Assembly (NCBI RefSeq): GCF_029581195.1
Contig: NZ_CP120737.1
Location: 1,178,001-1,242,000, forward strand
Origin: Solwaraspora sp. WMMD791
Lineage (GTDB): Bacteria; Actinomycetota; Actinomycetes; Mycobacteriales; Micromonosporaceae
Length of the DNA: 64,000 nt
Reading direction: 5' to 3'
Position 1 is the stretch's first letter; every line of letters begins with the position of its first letter. Positions 50,002-58,884 of this stretch are shown in pieces. Under the pieces are notes generated by a model. The model had not been told where the DNA came from, made no database searches, and saw only the letters and a program-made list of their open reading frames with translations. The translations under genes were made by a program, and so were the position numbers.

Positions 50002-51411
50002 ATGACCCTGCGGATCGGCGACCAGCTCGCCAACGCACTGGTCACCCAGGACGGTCCGTGCCGTCCGGTCCCGACGTCACGCCCGCACCCGCCGACCGGC
50101 GTCGGCGGCGACTCCGCCGACGGTCGCCGCCGCATCCTGATGCTGTCCTGGGAGTACCCGCCGGTACTGGTCGGCGGGCTCGGCCGACACGTCCACGCCC
50201 TCTCCGTCGCCCTGGCCAACGCCGGCCACGAGGTCACCGTCGTCACCCGCCACGCCCCCGGCGCACCCCTGGAGGAATACGCCGACGGCGTCCGCATCAT
50301 CCGCGCCGCCGAAGACCCACCCCTGTTCCCCCTGGCCACCCCCAGCCTCCTCGCCTGGACCATGGCCTTCAACCACACCCTCACCCGCGCCGCCCTACGC
50401 GCCACCCAGTCCGCCGAATACGACGTCATCCACGCCCACGACTGGCTCGTCACCCACACCGCCATCACCCTCAAGGAGCACCTCGACATCCCCCTCGTCG
50501 CCACCATCCACGCCACCGAAGCCGGCCGCCACCAGGGCTGGCTCCCCGACGAGATGAACAAGTCCATCCACTCCATCGAGCACTGGCTCAGTCACGAGGC
50601 CGGCCGGGTGATCACCTGCTCCGGCTACATGCGCGACGAGGTGATCGACCTCTTCGGTGCCCGCGCCGACCGAGTCGACGTGGTGGCCAACGGGGTCGAC
50701 ACCCGACGCTGGCAGGTCCCGGCCGACGCGGTCGCCCACGCCCGCGCACGGTTCGCCGGCGACGGCCCGCTGGTGTCGTTCGTCGGCCGGCTGGTCTACG
50801 AAAAGGGTGTCCAGCACCTGATCGCCGCCCTGCCCCGGCTACGCCAACGCCACCCCGGGCTGCGCCTGGTCATCGCCGGCGACGGCCCGTACCGAAGCGA
50901 GCTGGAAGCCGACATCGACCGACTCGGTCTGCGTGACGCGGTCACGCTGCCCGGCTTCCTCGGTGGCACCGACCTGCCGGCCCTGATGGCTGCCTCGGAC
51001 TGCTTCGCGGTGCCCAGCATCTACGAACCGTTCGGCATGGTCGCGTTGGAGGGTGCCGCCGCCGGCGCGCCGCTGGCGGTCGCCGCCACCGGCGGCCTCG
51101 CCGAAATCGTCGAGCCCGGCGTCACCGGGATGACGTTCCAGCCCAAGGACACCGACGGGCTGGTCGCGGCGGTCGACGCCCTGCTGGCCGATCCGGACCT
51201 CGCCCGGCAGGTCGCCCGGCGGGCCCGGCGGATGGTCACCGACCAGTACGGGTGGGCGGCCATCGCGTACCGCACCGCCGCCACCTACGCCGCCGCCATC
51301 GCCCAGGCCTCGGCGTTCGCGACGGAACGGGCGGCCTCTCGGATGGCGCAGGGCCGGGCCACTATCGTCATCCCGGACGGAAACCTCCTCGCTGGCGCGG
51401 GGAGCAGGTGA
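50002..51411 (+). CDS. GT4 glycosyltransferase (glycogen/alpha-glucan synthase-like)
   Basis: GT-B family 4 glycosyltransferase of 469 aa. The N-terminal domain starts with the synthase-like motif [20 protein letters not shown] and contains [15 protein letters not shown]. The C-terminal domain has [20 protein letters not shown] and the E-x7-E motif in [17 protein letters not shown]. It overlaps glgB (GTGA), so it probably elongates an alpha-1,4-glucan that GlgB branches, resembling mycobacterial Rv3032 or GlgM. The start is ATG 50002 (GGAGA upstream); ATG 49987 is possible. Bases about 50190-50575 have strongly C-ending, G-poor codons unlike the rest of the gene, which suggests a recombined segment. 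Confidence 0.88.
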   Translation: MTLRIGDQLANALVTQDGPCRPVPTSRPHPPTGVGGDSADGRRRILMLSWEYPPVLVGGLGRHVHALSVALANAGHEVTVVTRHAPGAPLEEYADGVRIIRAAEDPPLFPLATPSLLAWTMAFNHTLTRAALRATQSAEYDVIHAHDWLVTHTAITLKEHLDIPLVATIHATEAGRHQGWLPDEMNKSIHSIEHWLSHEAGRVITCSGYMRDEVIDLFGARADRVDVVANGVDTRRWQVPADAVAHARARFAGDGPLVSFVGRLVYEKGVQHLIAALPRLRQRHPGLRLVIAGDGPYRSELEADIDRLGLRDAVTLPGFLGGTDLPALMAASDCFAVPSIYEPFGMVALEGAAAGAPLAVAATGGLAEIVEPGVTGMTFQPKDTDGLVAAVDALLADPDLARQVARRARRMVTDQYGWAAIAYRTAATYAAAIAQASAFATERAASRMAQGRATIVIPDGNLLAGAGSR

Positions 51412-53321
51412 CCCCTACCCGGGAGGCCCCGCTGACCGAGACGATCGGCGACTTCGACCTGTATCTGTTCGCCGAAGGCCGCCACGAGCAGCTGTGGCGG
51501 ATGCTCGGCGCCCACCCGCGACCCGGCGGATGCCGGTTCGCGGTGTGGGCGCCGAACGCCCGCCGGGTCCGCGTGATCGGTGACGGACCCGGCTGGGGTC
51601 CGTACGAAGGACAAGAACTGGAGCGGCTCGGCACCGGTGGCGTCTGGGCCGGCTTCGTGCCCGGCGTCGTCGCCGGACAGCGGTACAAGTACCGCGTCCA
51701 GGGTGCGGACGGCTCCTGGTCCGATCGGGCGGATCCGATGGCCGCCGCCACCGAGGTGCCGCCCCGGACGGCCTCGGTGGTGTACGAGTCGGGCTACGTC
51801 TGGCAGGACGCCGACTGGCTGGCCGCCCGCCGTAGCGACCACCACGCCCGACCGATGGCGATCTACGAAGTGCACCTGGGGTCGTGGCGACCCGGGCTCA
51901 GCTACCGGCAACTGGCCGATCAGCTGGTGGACTACGTCACCGACCTGGGCTTCACCCATGTCGAGTTCATGCCGGTCATGGAGCACCCGTTCGGCGGCTC
52001 CTGGGGCTACCAGGTGACCGGCTACTACGCCCCCACCTCCCGGTTCGGCACGCCCGACGAGTTCCGGCACCTGGTGGACCGGTTGCACGGCGCGGGGGTC
52101 GGGGTGCTGCTGGACTGGGTGCCGGCGCACTTCCCCCGCGACGCCTGGGCGCTGGCCCGGTTCGACGGCACCGCGCTGTACGAACACCCCGACCCCCGCC
52201 GGGGCGAGCACCCGGACTGGGGCAGCCTGATCTTCGACTACGGTCGCCGGGAGGTGCGCAACTTCCTCGTGGCCAACGCGCTGTACTGGTTGGAGGAGTT
52301 CCACATCGACGGGCTACGGGTCGACGCGGTGGCGTCGATGCTGTACCTCGACTACTCGCGGGGCCCGGGTCAGTGGCTGCCCAACCACTCCGGCGGAAAC
52401 TCCCACACCGAGGCGATCGAACTGCTCCAGGAGCTCAACGCCACCGCGTACCGGTTGCACCCGGGCATCGTCATGATCGCCGAGGAGTCCACCGCCTGGC
52501 CCGGCGTGACCCGCCCGACCGACACCGGCGGGCTCGGTTTCGGACTCAAGTGGAACATGGGCTGGATGCACGACACGCTGAGCTACCTGGCGCGGGACCC
52601 GGTGCACCGCAGCCACCATCACGACGAGCTGACCTGGCCGGCCGCGTACGCCCACACCGAGCAGTTCCTGCTGCCGATCAGCCACGACGAGGTGGTGCAC
52701 GGCAAGGGCTCGCTGACCGCGAAGCTGCCCGGAGACCGCTGGCAGCGGCTGGCCGGCCTGCGCGGCCTGCTGGCCTACATGTGGGCCTTCCCCGGCAAGC
52801 AGCTGCTCTTCATGGGCTGCGAACTCGCCGACGAGCAGGAGTGGAGCGAGCAGCGCGGCCTGGACTGGTCGCTGACCCACGACCCCGGTGTCGGCGGGAT
52901 ACAGCGTCTGCTGCGGGATCTGAACGCGGCCTACCGGGACTGCCCGGCGCTGTGGGAGCAGGACACGGTGCCGGCGGGATTCCGCTGGATCGACCACACT
53001 GACCGGGACGCCAACACGATCTCGTTCCTGCGCTACGACGCCAACGGCGGCGTGCTGGCGTGCGTGGTCAACTTCTCCGGGATGGCGCGCCACGAGCACC
53101 GGATCGGGCTGCCGACGCCGGGCCGGTGGCGGGAGGTCGTCAACACCGACGCCGACTGCTACGGCGGATCGAACGTCGGCAACTGCGGTGCCGTCACGGC
53201 GGGCGGTCCCGCGCTGTCCGGCCAGCCGGTCAGCGCCACCGTCGCGGTCGGACCGTTCGCGGCGGTCTGGCTACGCCCCGAACCGGCACCGTCGACGGTG
53301 CCGGCCGACGCCCCGGGCTGA
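51408..53321 (+). CDS. glgB: 1,4-alpha-glucan branching enzyme
   Basis: GH13 branching enzyme of 637 aa that cuts alpha-1,4-glucan and re-attaches it in alpha-1,6 linkage. It has a single CBM48-type beta domain (about aa 30-125; [16 protein letters not shown]) and lacks the extra N-terminal module of longer GlgBs (about 730 aa). The catalytic barrel shows nucleophile Asp in [11 protein letters not shown] (about 306), acid/base Glu in MIAEEST (about 358) and Asp in [14 protein letters not shown] (about 427). The start is GTG 51408, overlapping the stop of the glycosyltransferase gene (GTGA) with GGGGAG upstream. It is followed by a perfect 22-bp hairpin. Confidence 0.95.
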   Translation: MTPTREAPLTETIGDFDLYLFAEGRHEQLWRMLGAHPRPGGCRFAVWAPNARRVRVIGDGPGWGPYEGQELERLGTGGVWAGFVPGVVAGQRYKYRVQGADGSWSDRADPMAAATEVPPRTASVVYESGYVWQDADWLAARRSDHHARPMAIYEVHLGSWRPGLSYRQLADQLVDYVTDLGFTHVEFMPVMEHPFGGSWGYQVTGYYAPTSRFGTPDEFRHLVDRLHGAGVGVLLDWVPAHFPRDAWALARFDGTALYEHPDPRRGEHPDWGSLIFDYGRREVRNFLVANALYWLEEFHIDGLRVDAVASMLYLDYSRGPGQWLPNHSGGNSHTEAIELLQELNATAYRLHPGIVMIAEESTAWPGVTRPTDTGGLGFGLKWNMGWMHDTLSYLARDPVHRSHHHDELTWPAAYAHTEQFLLPISHDEVVHGKGSLTAKLPGDRWQRLAGLRGLLAYMWAFPGKQLLFMGCELADEQEWSEQRGLDWSLTHDPGVGGIQRLLRDLNAAYRDCPALWEQDTVPAGFRWIDHTDRDANTISFLRYDANGGVLACVVNFSGMARHEHRIGLPTPGRWREVVNTDADCYGGSNVGNCGAVTAGGPALSGQPVSATVAVGPFAAVWLRPEPAPSTVPADAPG

Positions 53322-53326
53322 AACGA

Positions 53327-53379
53327 GACGTGTCGCTGATGTGGCGGACCACTCAGATCCGCCACATCAGCGACACGTC
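53327..53379. terminator. Perfect 22-bp hairpin between glgB and gltA
   Basis: The arm 53327-53348 is exactly complementary to 53358-53379 with a 9-nt loop. It starts 5 nt after the glgB stop and ends 17 nt before the citrate synthase stop. This is the longest perfect inverted repeat I found in the window and is a strong bidirectional terminator. Confidence 0.9.
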
Positions 53380-53396
53380 GGGGTACGGCAGACCGC

Positions 53397-54680
53397 TCAG
53401 CGCTGCGCGATGGGCACGAAGCCGCGCTCGGCCGGTCCGACGTACAACTGCCGGGGGCGGCCGATCTTGTTGCTGGGGTCGGCGATCATCTCCCGCCACT
53501 GCGCGATCCAGCCGGGCAGCCGACCCAGCGCGAACAGCACCGTGAACATCTTCGGCGGGAACCCCATGGCCTTGTAGATCAGGCCGGTGTAGAAGTCCAC
53601 GTTCGGGTAGAGCTTGCGGGAGACGAAGAAGTCGTCAGCGAGAGCGATCTCCTCCAGCTGCATGGCGATGTCCAGGAGGGGATCCGGCTTGTCCAGCCGG
53701 CCGAGCACGTCCTGCGCCGCCTGCTTGACGATCGCGGCCCGTGGGTCGTAGTTCTTGTACACCCGGTGACCGAACCCCATCAGCTTGACGCCGCGTTCCT
53801 TGCCCTTGACCCGCCGGACGAACTCCTGGACGTCACCGCCGGAGGCGTGGATCTCCTGAAGCATCTCCAGCACGGCCTGGTTCGCGCCGCCGTGCAACGG
53901 GCCGAACAGCGCGTTCACCCCGGCGGACACCGAGGCGAACAGGTTCGCGTTGCTCGATCCGACCAGCCGTACCGTCGACGTCGAGCAGTTCTGTTCGTGG
54001 TCGGCGTGCAGCACGAAGAGCATGTCGAGCACCTGTGCGGCGACCGGATCGACCTCGTACCGGGCCGCCGGCACGCCGAACGTCATCCGCAGGAAATTCT
54101 CCACGTACCCCAGTGAGTTGTCGGGGTAGAGCAGCGGCTGGCCGATCGACTTCTTGTGCGCGTACGAGGCGATCGTCGGCACCTTGGCCATCAGCCGGAC
54201 CGTGGAGATCTCCACATGGTCGGTGTCGAACGGGTCCAGGCTGTCCTGGTAAAAGGTCGACAGGGCGCTCACCGCAGAGGAGAGCACCGCCATCGGGTGG
54301 GCGTCACGCGGAAACCCGTCGAAGAACCGGCGCATCTCCTCGTGCAGCAGGGTGTGCAGGGAGATCCGCTCGCTGAACGCCGCCAACTGGTCGCTGGTGG
54401 GCAACTCGCCGTAGATCAGTAGGTAGCTGACCTCCAGGAACGAGGCCTTGCCCGCCAGCTGGTCGATCGGGTAGCCCCGGTAGCGCAGGATGCCGGCGTC
54501 ACCGTCGATGTAGGTGATCGCCGACGCGCACGACGCCGTGTTGACGTACCCGGGGTCGAACGTGACGTGGCCGGTCTCCTTCAGCAGCGCGCCGATCTCG
54601 ATCCCGGGCGGCCCGTCGACGGCCGGCTGCACCGGCATCGACAGTTGGCCACCAGGATGGTCGAGCTTCACATCCGTCAT
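53397..54680 (-). CDS. gltA: Citrate synthase (type II)
   Basis: Condenses acetyl-CoA and oxaloacetate to citrate at the entry of the TCA cycle; 427 aa, normal for hexameric bacterial enzymes. The N-terminal beta domain contains HVTFDPGYVNTASCASAITY and DGDAGILRYRGYPI. The catalytic residues are His in LHADHEQNCSTS, His in GPLHGGANQAVL, with GFGHRVYKNYDPRA following, and Asp in YPNVDFYTGLIY. The start is ATG 54680. It is separated from the upstream sulfatase gene by 163 nt that include an AT-richer patch with a possible -10 (TACGGT on the minus strand). Confidence 0.95.
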   Translation of the reverse strand: MTDVKLDHPGGQLSMPVQPAVDGPPGIEIGALLKETGHVTFDPGYVNTASCASAITYIDGDAGILRYRGYPIDQLAGKASFLEVSYLLIYGELPTSDQLAAFSERISLHTLLHEEMRRFFDGFPRDAHPMAVLSSAVSALSTFYQDSLDPFDTDHVEISTVRLMAKVPTIASYAHKKSIGQPLLYPDNSLGYVENFLRMTFGVPAARYEVDPVAAQVLDMLFVLHADHEQNCSTSTVRLVGSSNANLFASVSAGVNALFGPLHGGANQAVLEMLQEIHASGGDVQEFVRRVKGKERGVKLMGFGHRVYKNYDPRAAIVKQAAQDVLGRLDKPDPLLDIAMQLEEIALADDFFVSRKLYPNVDFYTGLIYKAMGFPPKMFTVLFALGRLPGWIAQWREMIADPSNKIGRPRQLYVGPAERGFVPIAQR

Positions 54681-54843
54681 ATGGTCCCTCGCTTCGCCGG
54701 CAGATCTTCGTCGAGTGCCTCACTTTTTACCGTAATCGTGCGGCGTGGCGCTGCCACAGGGACAGGGCGAGGGTGAGGGATGCGTCACCCGATCAAGTGG
54801 CGCCTTCGCCCCAAAACCGGGCAAAAATCAAGACTTGGTACGG

Positions 54844-56964
54844 TCACCAGCGCCGGACGAGCTGCGTACCGCCGTCGACGACCTCGAACAGCTCGAGACG
54901 GTTGTCGCCGGCGCGCAGCATCGATTCGTCCTGGAGCAGCACCGCGAAGCGACGCCCTTTCGCGTCGGGAGCCAGCGCCGGCACCACGGTGGCGATCTCG
55001 CCGTTGACCGCGACCGCGATCGGTGCACCGGTCGCCACCGTGGCGGGCAGTTCGCCGTACGCCAGCATCGGCAGCTCCCCACTGGCCGGGTCGACGCCGC
55101 TGAAGTCGGCGATGTTGAGAATCTCCGCCCGCACCCCGTCGTCGGTGACCGGGAGGTCCCCGACCGACCGGCCGACCAGCTCCGGCAGCATCGGCGCCGG
55201 CAACGGCGGCCCGCCGCGCCCGGTGAGCAACGCGTCGAAGGTCGCCGGGCCCGGCACCGTCACCGGCTGGCCAGGTACGTCGCGGAACTCCTTGTCCGCC
55301 CGTTGCCGGGGCGGACACCCGCCGCAGATGCCGTCGACGTCGAAGGGCAGCGTGATGCCGGCGTGCGCGGCGATGGTCGGCAGCAGGTCCACGTGCTCCC
55401 AGTTGCGGTCGTCCACCCGGCCACTGCGCTGGCCTGGCTCCTTGACGAACGTGGGCACCCAGAGCACCTCGGCCGGTGCCGCCTCGACCGCGCCCATGCC
55501 GCGCCCCTGCGCTCCCTGGGTGAAGCTCACCCCGTGGTCGGCGGTCACGACCAGCAAAGCGTCGTCGTAGCGACCGCTGGAGCGCAGCACGTCGAGGGTC
55601 TGCCCGATCAGCCCGTCGGTGTAGCCGAGCTGGGCGAGGTGTCGTTGCCGGGCCAGTTGCACCCAGCCGGCACCCTCGTTCGGGAAGTCACCGGGAGCTT
55701 CGTAGCGCACCCCGGACGGCAGGTAGTTCCACGGCGCATGCGGCATCAGCAGGTGCAGAAAATGCAGCGTAGGACCGTCGTCGGGCCGGGACAACCCATC
55801 GATGAACTGGGCGAACCGGGCCGGCTGGTGGTCGTTGAGGGTGTGGAACCGAAACTTCGGGTCGCTCGGTACGGCCTCGTCGGCGGCGCTCGCCGGTCCG
55901 GTCAGCCCGGCGTCGCGGGCCGTCGGCTCCCGGAAACTCGCGGTCGGATCGTCATGGTTGTCCACCGGCGCGAGAATCTGGCCCAGCAGCTGCCCGGTCT
56001 CCCGTAGCAGCACCGGAAGGGTGCTCGTCGCGGCCTGGTCGGTGGCCGGGCACACCTGGGGCGCGCAGAGCTCGGTGATGCTCTCCTGCGCCTTGATGTC
56101 GTAGGTGCCGCCGAGCGCGCTGAACAGGTTGTCGGGGTGCTGGGAGTAGTGTGGCGCCACCTCGTGCTGCGGGTACCGGCCGCTGAGCATCGCCGGCAAC
56201 GCGTACGGCGTCCAACCGCCGACCGCGGTGGAGTTGCGGTACCAGGTCGATCCGGCCGCCAGCTCCGCGAAGTGCGGGAAGCGCTGCGCGTCGATGCGAC
56301 CGTCCGGGCCGAGCAGCGACACCAGCGGCAGCTCGTCGAGGACCAGGACCACCACCGGGGGATGCCCCGCCCCGGTGGCCGTGCCCGGCCCGGAGCTTTC
56401 CTGGCCGCTGGCGAGCACGACCGCAGACGCCGGCGAGGCGAACACGAACAGCGCCACGAACACGATCGGGCCGACCGACGCCAGCCGCAGCAACTGGCCG
56501 ACTCCGCTCCAGCGGCGGTACGCCCACACTCCGCCCAGCGCGACCATCGTGGCGAGACCGAGCAGCAGCGCACCGCGCAGCGGCGAGATCTGCTTGCCGA
56601 CCTGTACGGCGAACGCGGCCAACAGCAGCCCGAGGGTGACCAGGTGCGCGACGCGACGCGCCGGCGGGCCGGCCAACCCGGCCGCCAGCCCCGGCAGCCA
56701 GCACACCAGTGGCGGTACGACGGTGTAGAAGGCCACCAGCAGCAGGATCTCGGCCGTCCCGGCCCCGTGGAACAGGAAGAAGTCGGGGCTGCGCCCGACG
56801 ACGTCGAGCAGCGGCTGCGCGACGACCAGTCCGCAGAGCGCGACGATCTCCAGCAGCCGCCGTAGCTCCCCACCGGACCCGGTGCCGACCCCGGCCGGCG
56901 GCGCTACCGGCGCCGGATCGAGCGGCGCCGTCGGATCGGCCGGCGCCGGATCGGCGTCAGCCAC
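54844..56964 (-). CDS. Membrane sulfatase-family phosphotransferase-like protein (LTA synthase-like)
   Basis: Protein of 706 aa with about five membrane segments (aa 35-200) and an extracellular alkaline-phosphatase/sulfatase fold. Metal-binding elements are VLVLDELPLVSLLG and LLVVTADHGVSFTQG. The likely nucleophile is the Thr in AVGGWTPYALPAMLSG, as in lipoteichoic-acid synthase rather than formylglycine sulfatases, which need Cys or Ser in CxPxR. It may transfer phosphoglycerol or phosphoethanolamine groups to a surface polymer, or hydrolyse them. The start is GTG 56964, overlapping the methyltransferase gene by 8 nt, so the two are co-translated. Confidence 0.82.
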   Translation of the reverse strand: MADADPAPADPTAPLDPAPVAPPAGVGTGSGGELRRLLEIVALCGLVVAQPLLDVVGRSPDFFLFHGAGTAEILLLVAFYTVVPPLVCWLPGLAAGLAGPPARRVAHLVTLGLLLAAFAVQVGKQISPLRGALLLGLATMVALGGVWAYRRWSGVGQLLRLASVGPIVFVALFVFASPASAVVLASGQESSGPGTATGAGHPPVVVLVLDELPLVSLLGPDGRIDAQRFPHFAELAAGSTWYRNSTAVGGWTPYALPAMLSGRYPQHEVAPHYSQHPDNLFSALGGTYDIKAQESITELCAPQVCPATDQAATSTLPVLLRETGQLLGQILAPVDNHDDPTASFREPTARDAGLTGPASAADEAVPSDPKFRFHTLNDHQPARFAQFIDGLSRPDDGPTLHFLHLLMPHAPWNYLPSGVRYEAPGDFPNEGAGWVQLARQRHLAQLGYTDGLIGQTLDVLRSSGRYDDALLVVTADHGVSFTQGAQGRGMGAVEAAPAEVLWVPTFVKEPGQRSGRVDDRNWEHVDLLPTIAAHAGITLPFDVDGICGGCPPRQRADKEFRDVPGQPVTVPGPATFDALLTGRGGPPLPAPMLPELVGRSVGDLPVTDDGVRAEILNIADFSGVDPASGELPMLAYGELPATVATGAPIAVAVNGEIATVVPALAPDAKGRRFAVLLQDESMLRAGDNRLELFEVVDGGTQLVRRW

Positions 56965-58399
56965 GGACCACCCCGGCGTAGAGGGTCCGCGTCCCGGACG
57001 GGAGCTCCTCCCGTCGGGTGATCTCGTAACGGTCGGCCAGCAGGCGTTCGAACTCGGCCCGGTGGTAGTCGGGGAAGAGCCCGGCCGGCTTGTTGGCGAG
57101 CAACTGCTGGGCCATCGGGTCGTCCGGATGCACGAACTCGATGATCAGCTTGCCGGGGCGGCCCTGGTCGGGCAGCATCGCGGTCAGCCAGTCGAGGACC
57201 CGGGGCAGCGGCACGTTGCGCCCGATCGCCAGATGGTGCACGACGGCCAACGCCAGCACGGTGTCCGCCCGGGCCCGGGCGAGGAACGAGGCACGCTCGT
57301 CGCCGGCCCATCCCCCACCGGGTGAGGGATCGGCGAGATCCATCAGGATCGGCAGGATGCGACGTTGCCCTTCGGCGCGCAGCCGACGGTAGACGTCGTC
57401 GACGACCGCCGGATCACTCTCCACCGCGACCACGTAGTCGGCGTGCCTCGCCGCGATCCGTGAATAGGTGCCGTCGTTGGCGCCGAGATCGAAGACCGTC
57501 GCGGGCCGCCGGTCAGCCAGCTCCGCGTCGACGAAGGCCGTCTTGACGGTCCGGTCGTCGTCGGAGTACGTACAGGTCTGCTGGTAGTTGACCCAGTGGC
57601 TGCGTGGTGGCGCCCAGTCCAGGCGGTCGACCAGCCGGGCGACCGCGCGGACCGTGGCCTGCACGAGTTCGGTGGAGAATCCCGCGTCGCGGATCTCCTC
57701 GCGGACCTGGCCGGTGGCGGTGCCGGCGTGCCGGGCCTGGATGGCGTCGTGCAGGTGCACGTGCTTGAACACCCCGGCGCGCCACCGCCGCGTACCGCCG
57801 AACAACCGGCGCATCTGGCCGGGCTCGATGCCGTCGATGCGGGCCCGCAGCGACGGCTGGAAGTCCAGCCCGAGGTGGGCCTGGAGCATCAGTGGGTAGA
57901 GCATGGTCTGGCAGAACTGCCGGTACCCGGCCCATGGTTCGCCGGCGGCACCGGGTTGGAACGAGCCCACGTCGATGAAGACCGGATCCGCGCCGCGCCA
58001 CTGCAGGTTGTACGCCGACCCGTCGGTCATGGTCACCCCGTCGGCGAGTGCCGCCTGCAGGATCTCCAGGTGCAGGCGGGCGGCGTCACGCAGCATCGCG
58101 AACGACCACTCGTACGGGTAGGACACGAAGGGCACCCGCTCGTGGCGCAGCACTGTCGTCCACCGCCCGGCGGCCTCCGGCGGCACCTCGTCCGCCTCGG
58201 CGGGCTCGGTGCCGATCACCTTGCCGGCGGCGAGCAGCGGCGGAAGGAAGGCGCTGGCGGCAACCGCCGACCAGTCCTTCGCGGCCTGGGGACCCAGCCC
58301 TCTGAGGACCCGGTCGCCAGCGTAGAAGATCTGGTTCCCGGGATCCCGGAAGGAGCCGGGCTCGTCGTGTGACGTCGAGGTGGTCGGTTCGGAGATCAT
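56957..58399 (-). CDS. Two-domain SAM-dependent methyltransferase (NoeA-like)
   Basis: Protein of 480 aa. The N-terminal half (about aa 20-280) is not a methyltransferase and carries kinase-like YNLQWRGADPVFIDVGSFQ, RWRAGVFKHVHLHDAI and WVNYQQTCTYSDDDR. The C-terminal half is a class I Rossmann methyltransferase: VFDLGANDGTYSRIAA (motif I), VVAVESDPAVVDDVYRRL (motif II), then a TVLALAVVHHLAIGRN segment. It resembles proteins annotated as nodulation protein NoeA, which modify cell-surface or lipid-linked sugars. It is flanked by a 50-aa membrane protein and the sulfatase-like gene in one tight operon. The substrate is unknown. Confidence 0.82.
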   Translation of the reverse strand: MISEPTTSTSHDEPGSFRDPGNQIFYAGDRVLRGLGPQAAKDWSAVAASAFLPPLLAAGKVIGTEPAEADEVPPEAAGRWTTVLRHERVPFVSYPYEWSFAMLRDAARLHLEILQAALADGVTMTDGSAYNLQWRGADPVFIDVGSFQPGAAGEPWAGYRQFCQTMLYPLMLQAHLGLDFQPSLRARIDGIEPGQMRRLFGGTRRWRAGVFKHVHLHDAIQARHAGTATGQVREEIRDAGFSTELVQATVRAVARLVDRLDWAPPRSHWVNYQQTCTYSDDDRTVKTAFVDAELADRRPATVFDLGANDGTYSRIAARHADYVVAVESDPAVVDDVYRRLRAEGQRRILPILMDLADPSPGGGWAGDERASFLARARADTVLALAVVHHLAIGRNVPLPRVLDWLTAMLPDQGRPGKLIIEFVHPDDPMAQQLLANKPAGLFPDYHRAEFERLLADRYEITRREELPSGTRTLYAGVVRG

Positions 58400-58413
58400 C
58401 GACGTGGTGCCGC

Positions 58414-58566
58414 TCAGTCCTTCTTGGTGGGCTGCTTGCGGAATCGGCTGACCAGGCGGCGCCAGTAGAGCTTCGTCGCGACGACCATCCCGGCCGCACC
58501 GGCGACCACCGCTTGAACGATCAAGCTGCCGGATCCGGCGTCAAGGTATGCCAATGGGTCAGTCAT
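58414..58566 (-). CDS. Small membrane protein (50 aa) heading the sulfatase/methyltransferase operon
   Basis: Short protein MTDPLAYLDAGSGSLIVQAV onward, with one membrane helix (about aa 15-35, VVAGAAGMVVATKL) and a strongly basic tail (RRLVSRFRKQPTKKD). The N-terminal YLDAGSGSL motif recurs in small actinobacterial proteins linked to surface-polymer genes, as far as I recall. The start is ATG 58566, with a longer frame up to 58737 unsupported. Its stop is 14 nt before the methyltransferase gene. It may anchor or regulate the two enzymes at the membrane. Confidence 0.7.
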   Translation of the reverse strand: MTDPLAYLDAGSGSLIVQAVVAGAAGMVVATKLYWRRLVSRFRKQPTKKD

Positions 58567-58884
58567 GCCGGCCACCTCCCAACTGTCGAGTCTCGTGCCG
58601 TTACAGGGTTGGGCGATCGGCCGCCGACGAGCCGAGCCGGCGTCACCGTTGGTTCGCCGGCCCGCCACCTGGCGGACAACTGCCGTCCACCACCCTACGC
58701 CGCCCGTCTCACCGACACCGACAGCCCCACGCACCACGCCGCCCGCAACGGGCTCATCACGCGGGAGCGTTGTCGCATTTCACGGCCTTTTGCCGGGGTT
58801 CACCCCGCTGGCCGCCCTGCCCGACGGCACGGTCGCCCGCTTGGGTAACAGTTCGACAACGGCAGGTGAGGCGCGACGCGGCAC
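58567..58884. other. Intergenic region upstream of the sulfatase operon
   Basis: About 318 nt without a gene. It lies downstream of the HelD-like gene and upstream of the 50-aa gene, both on the minus strand, and should contain the operon's promoter. I see no convincing -10/-35 pair and no perfect hairpin at the HelD-like gene end. Confidence 0.5.
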
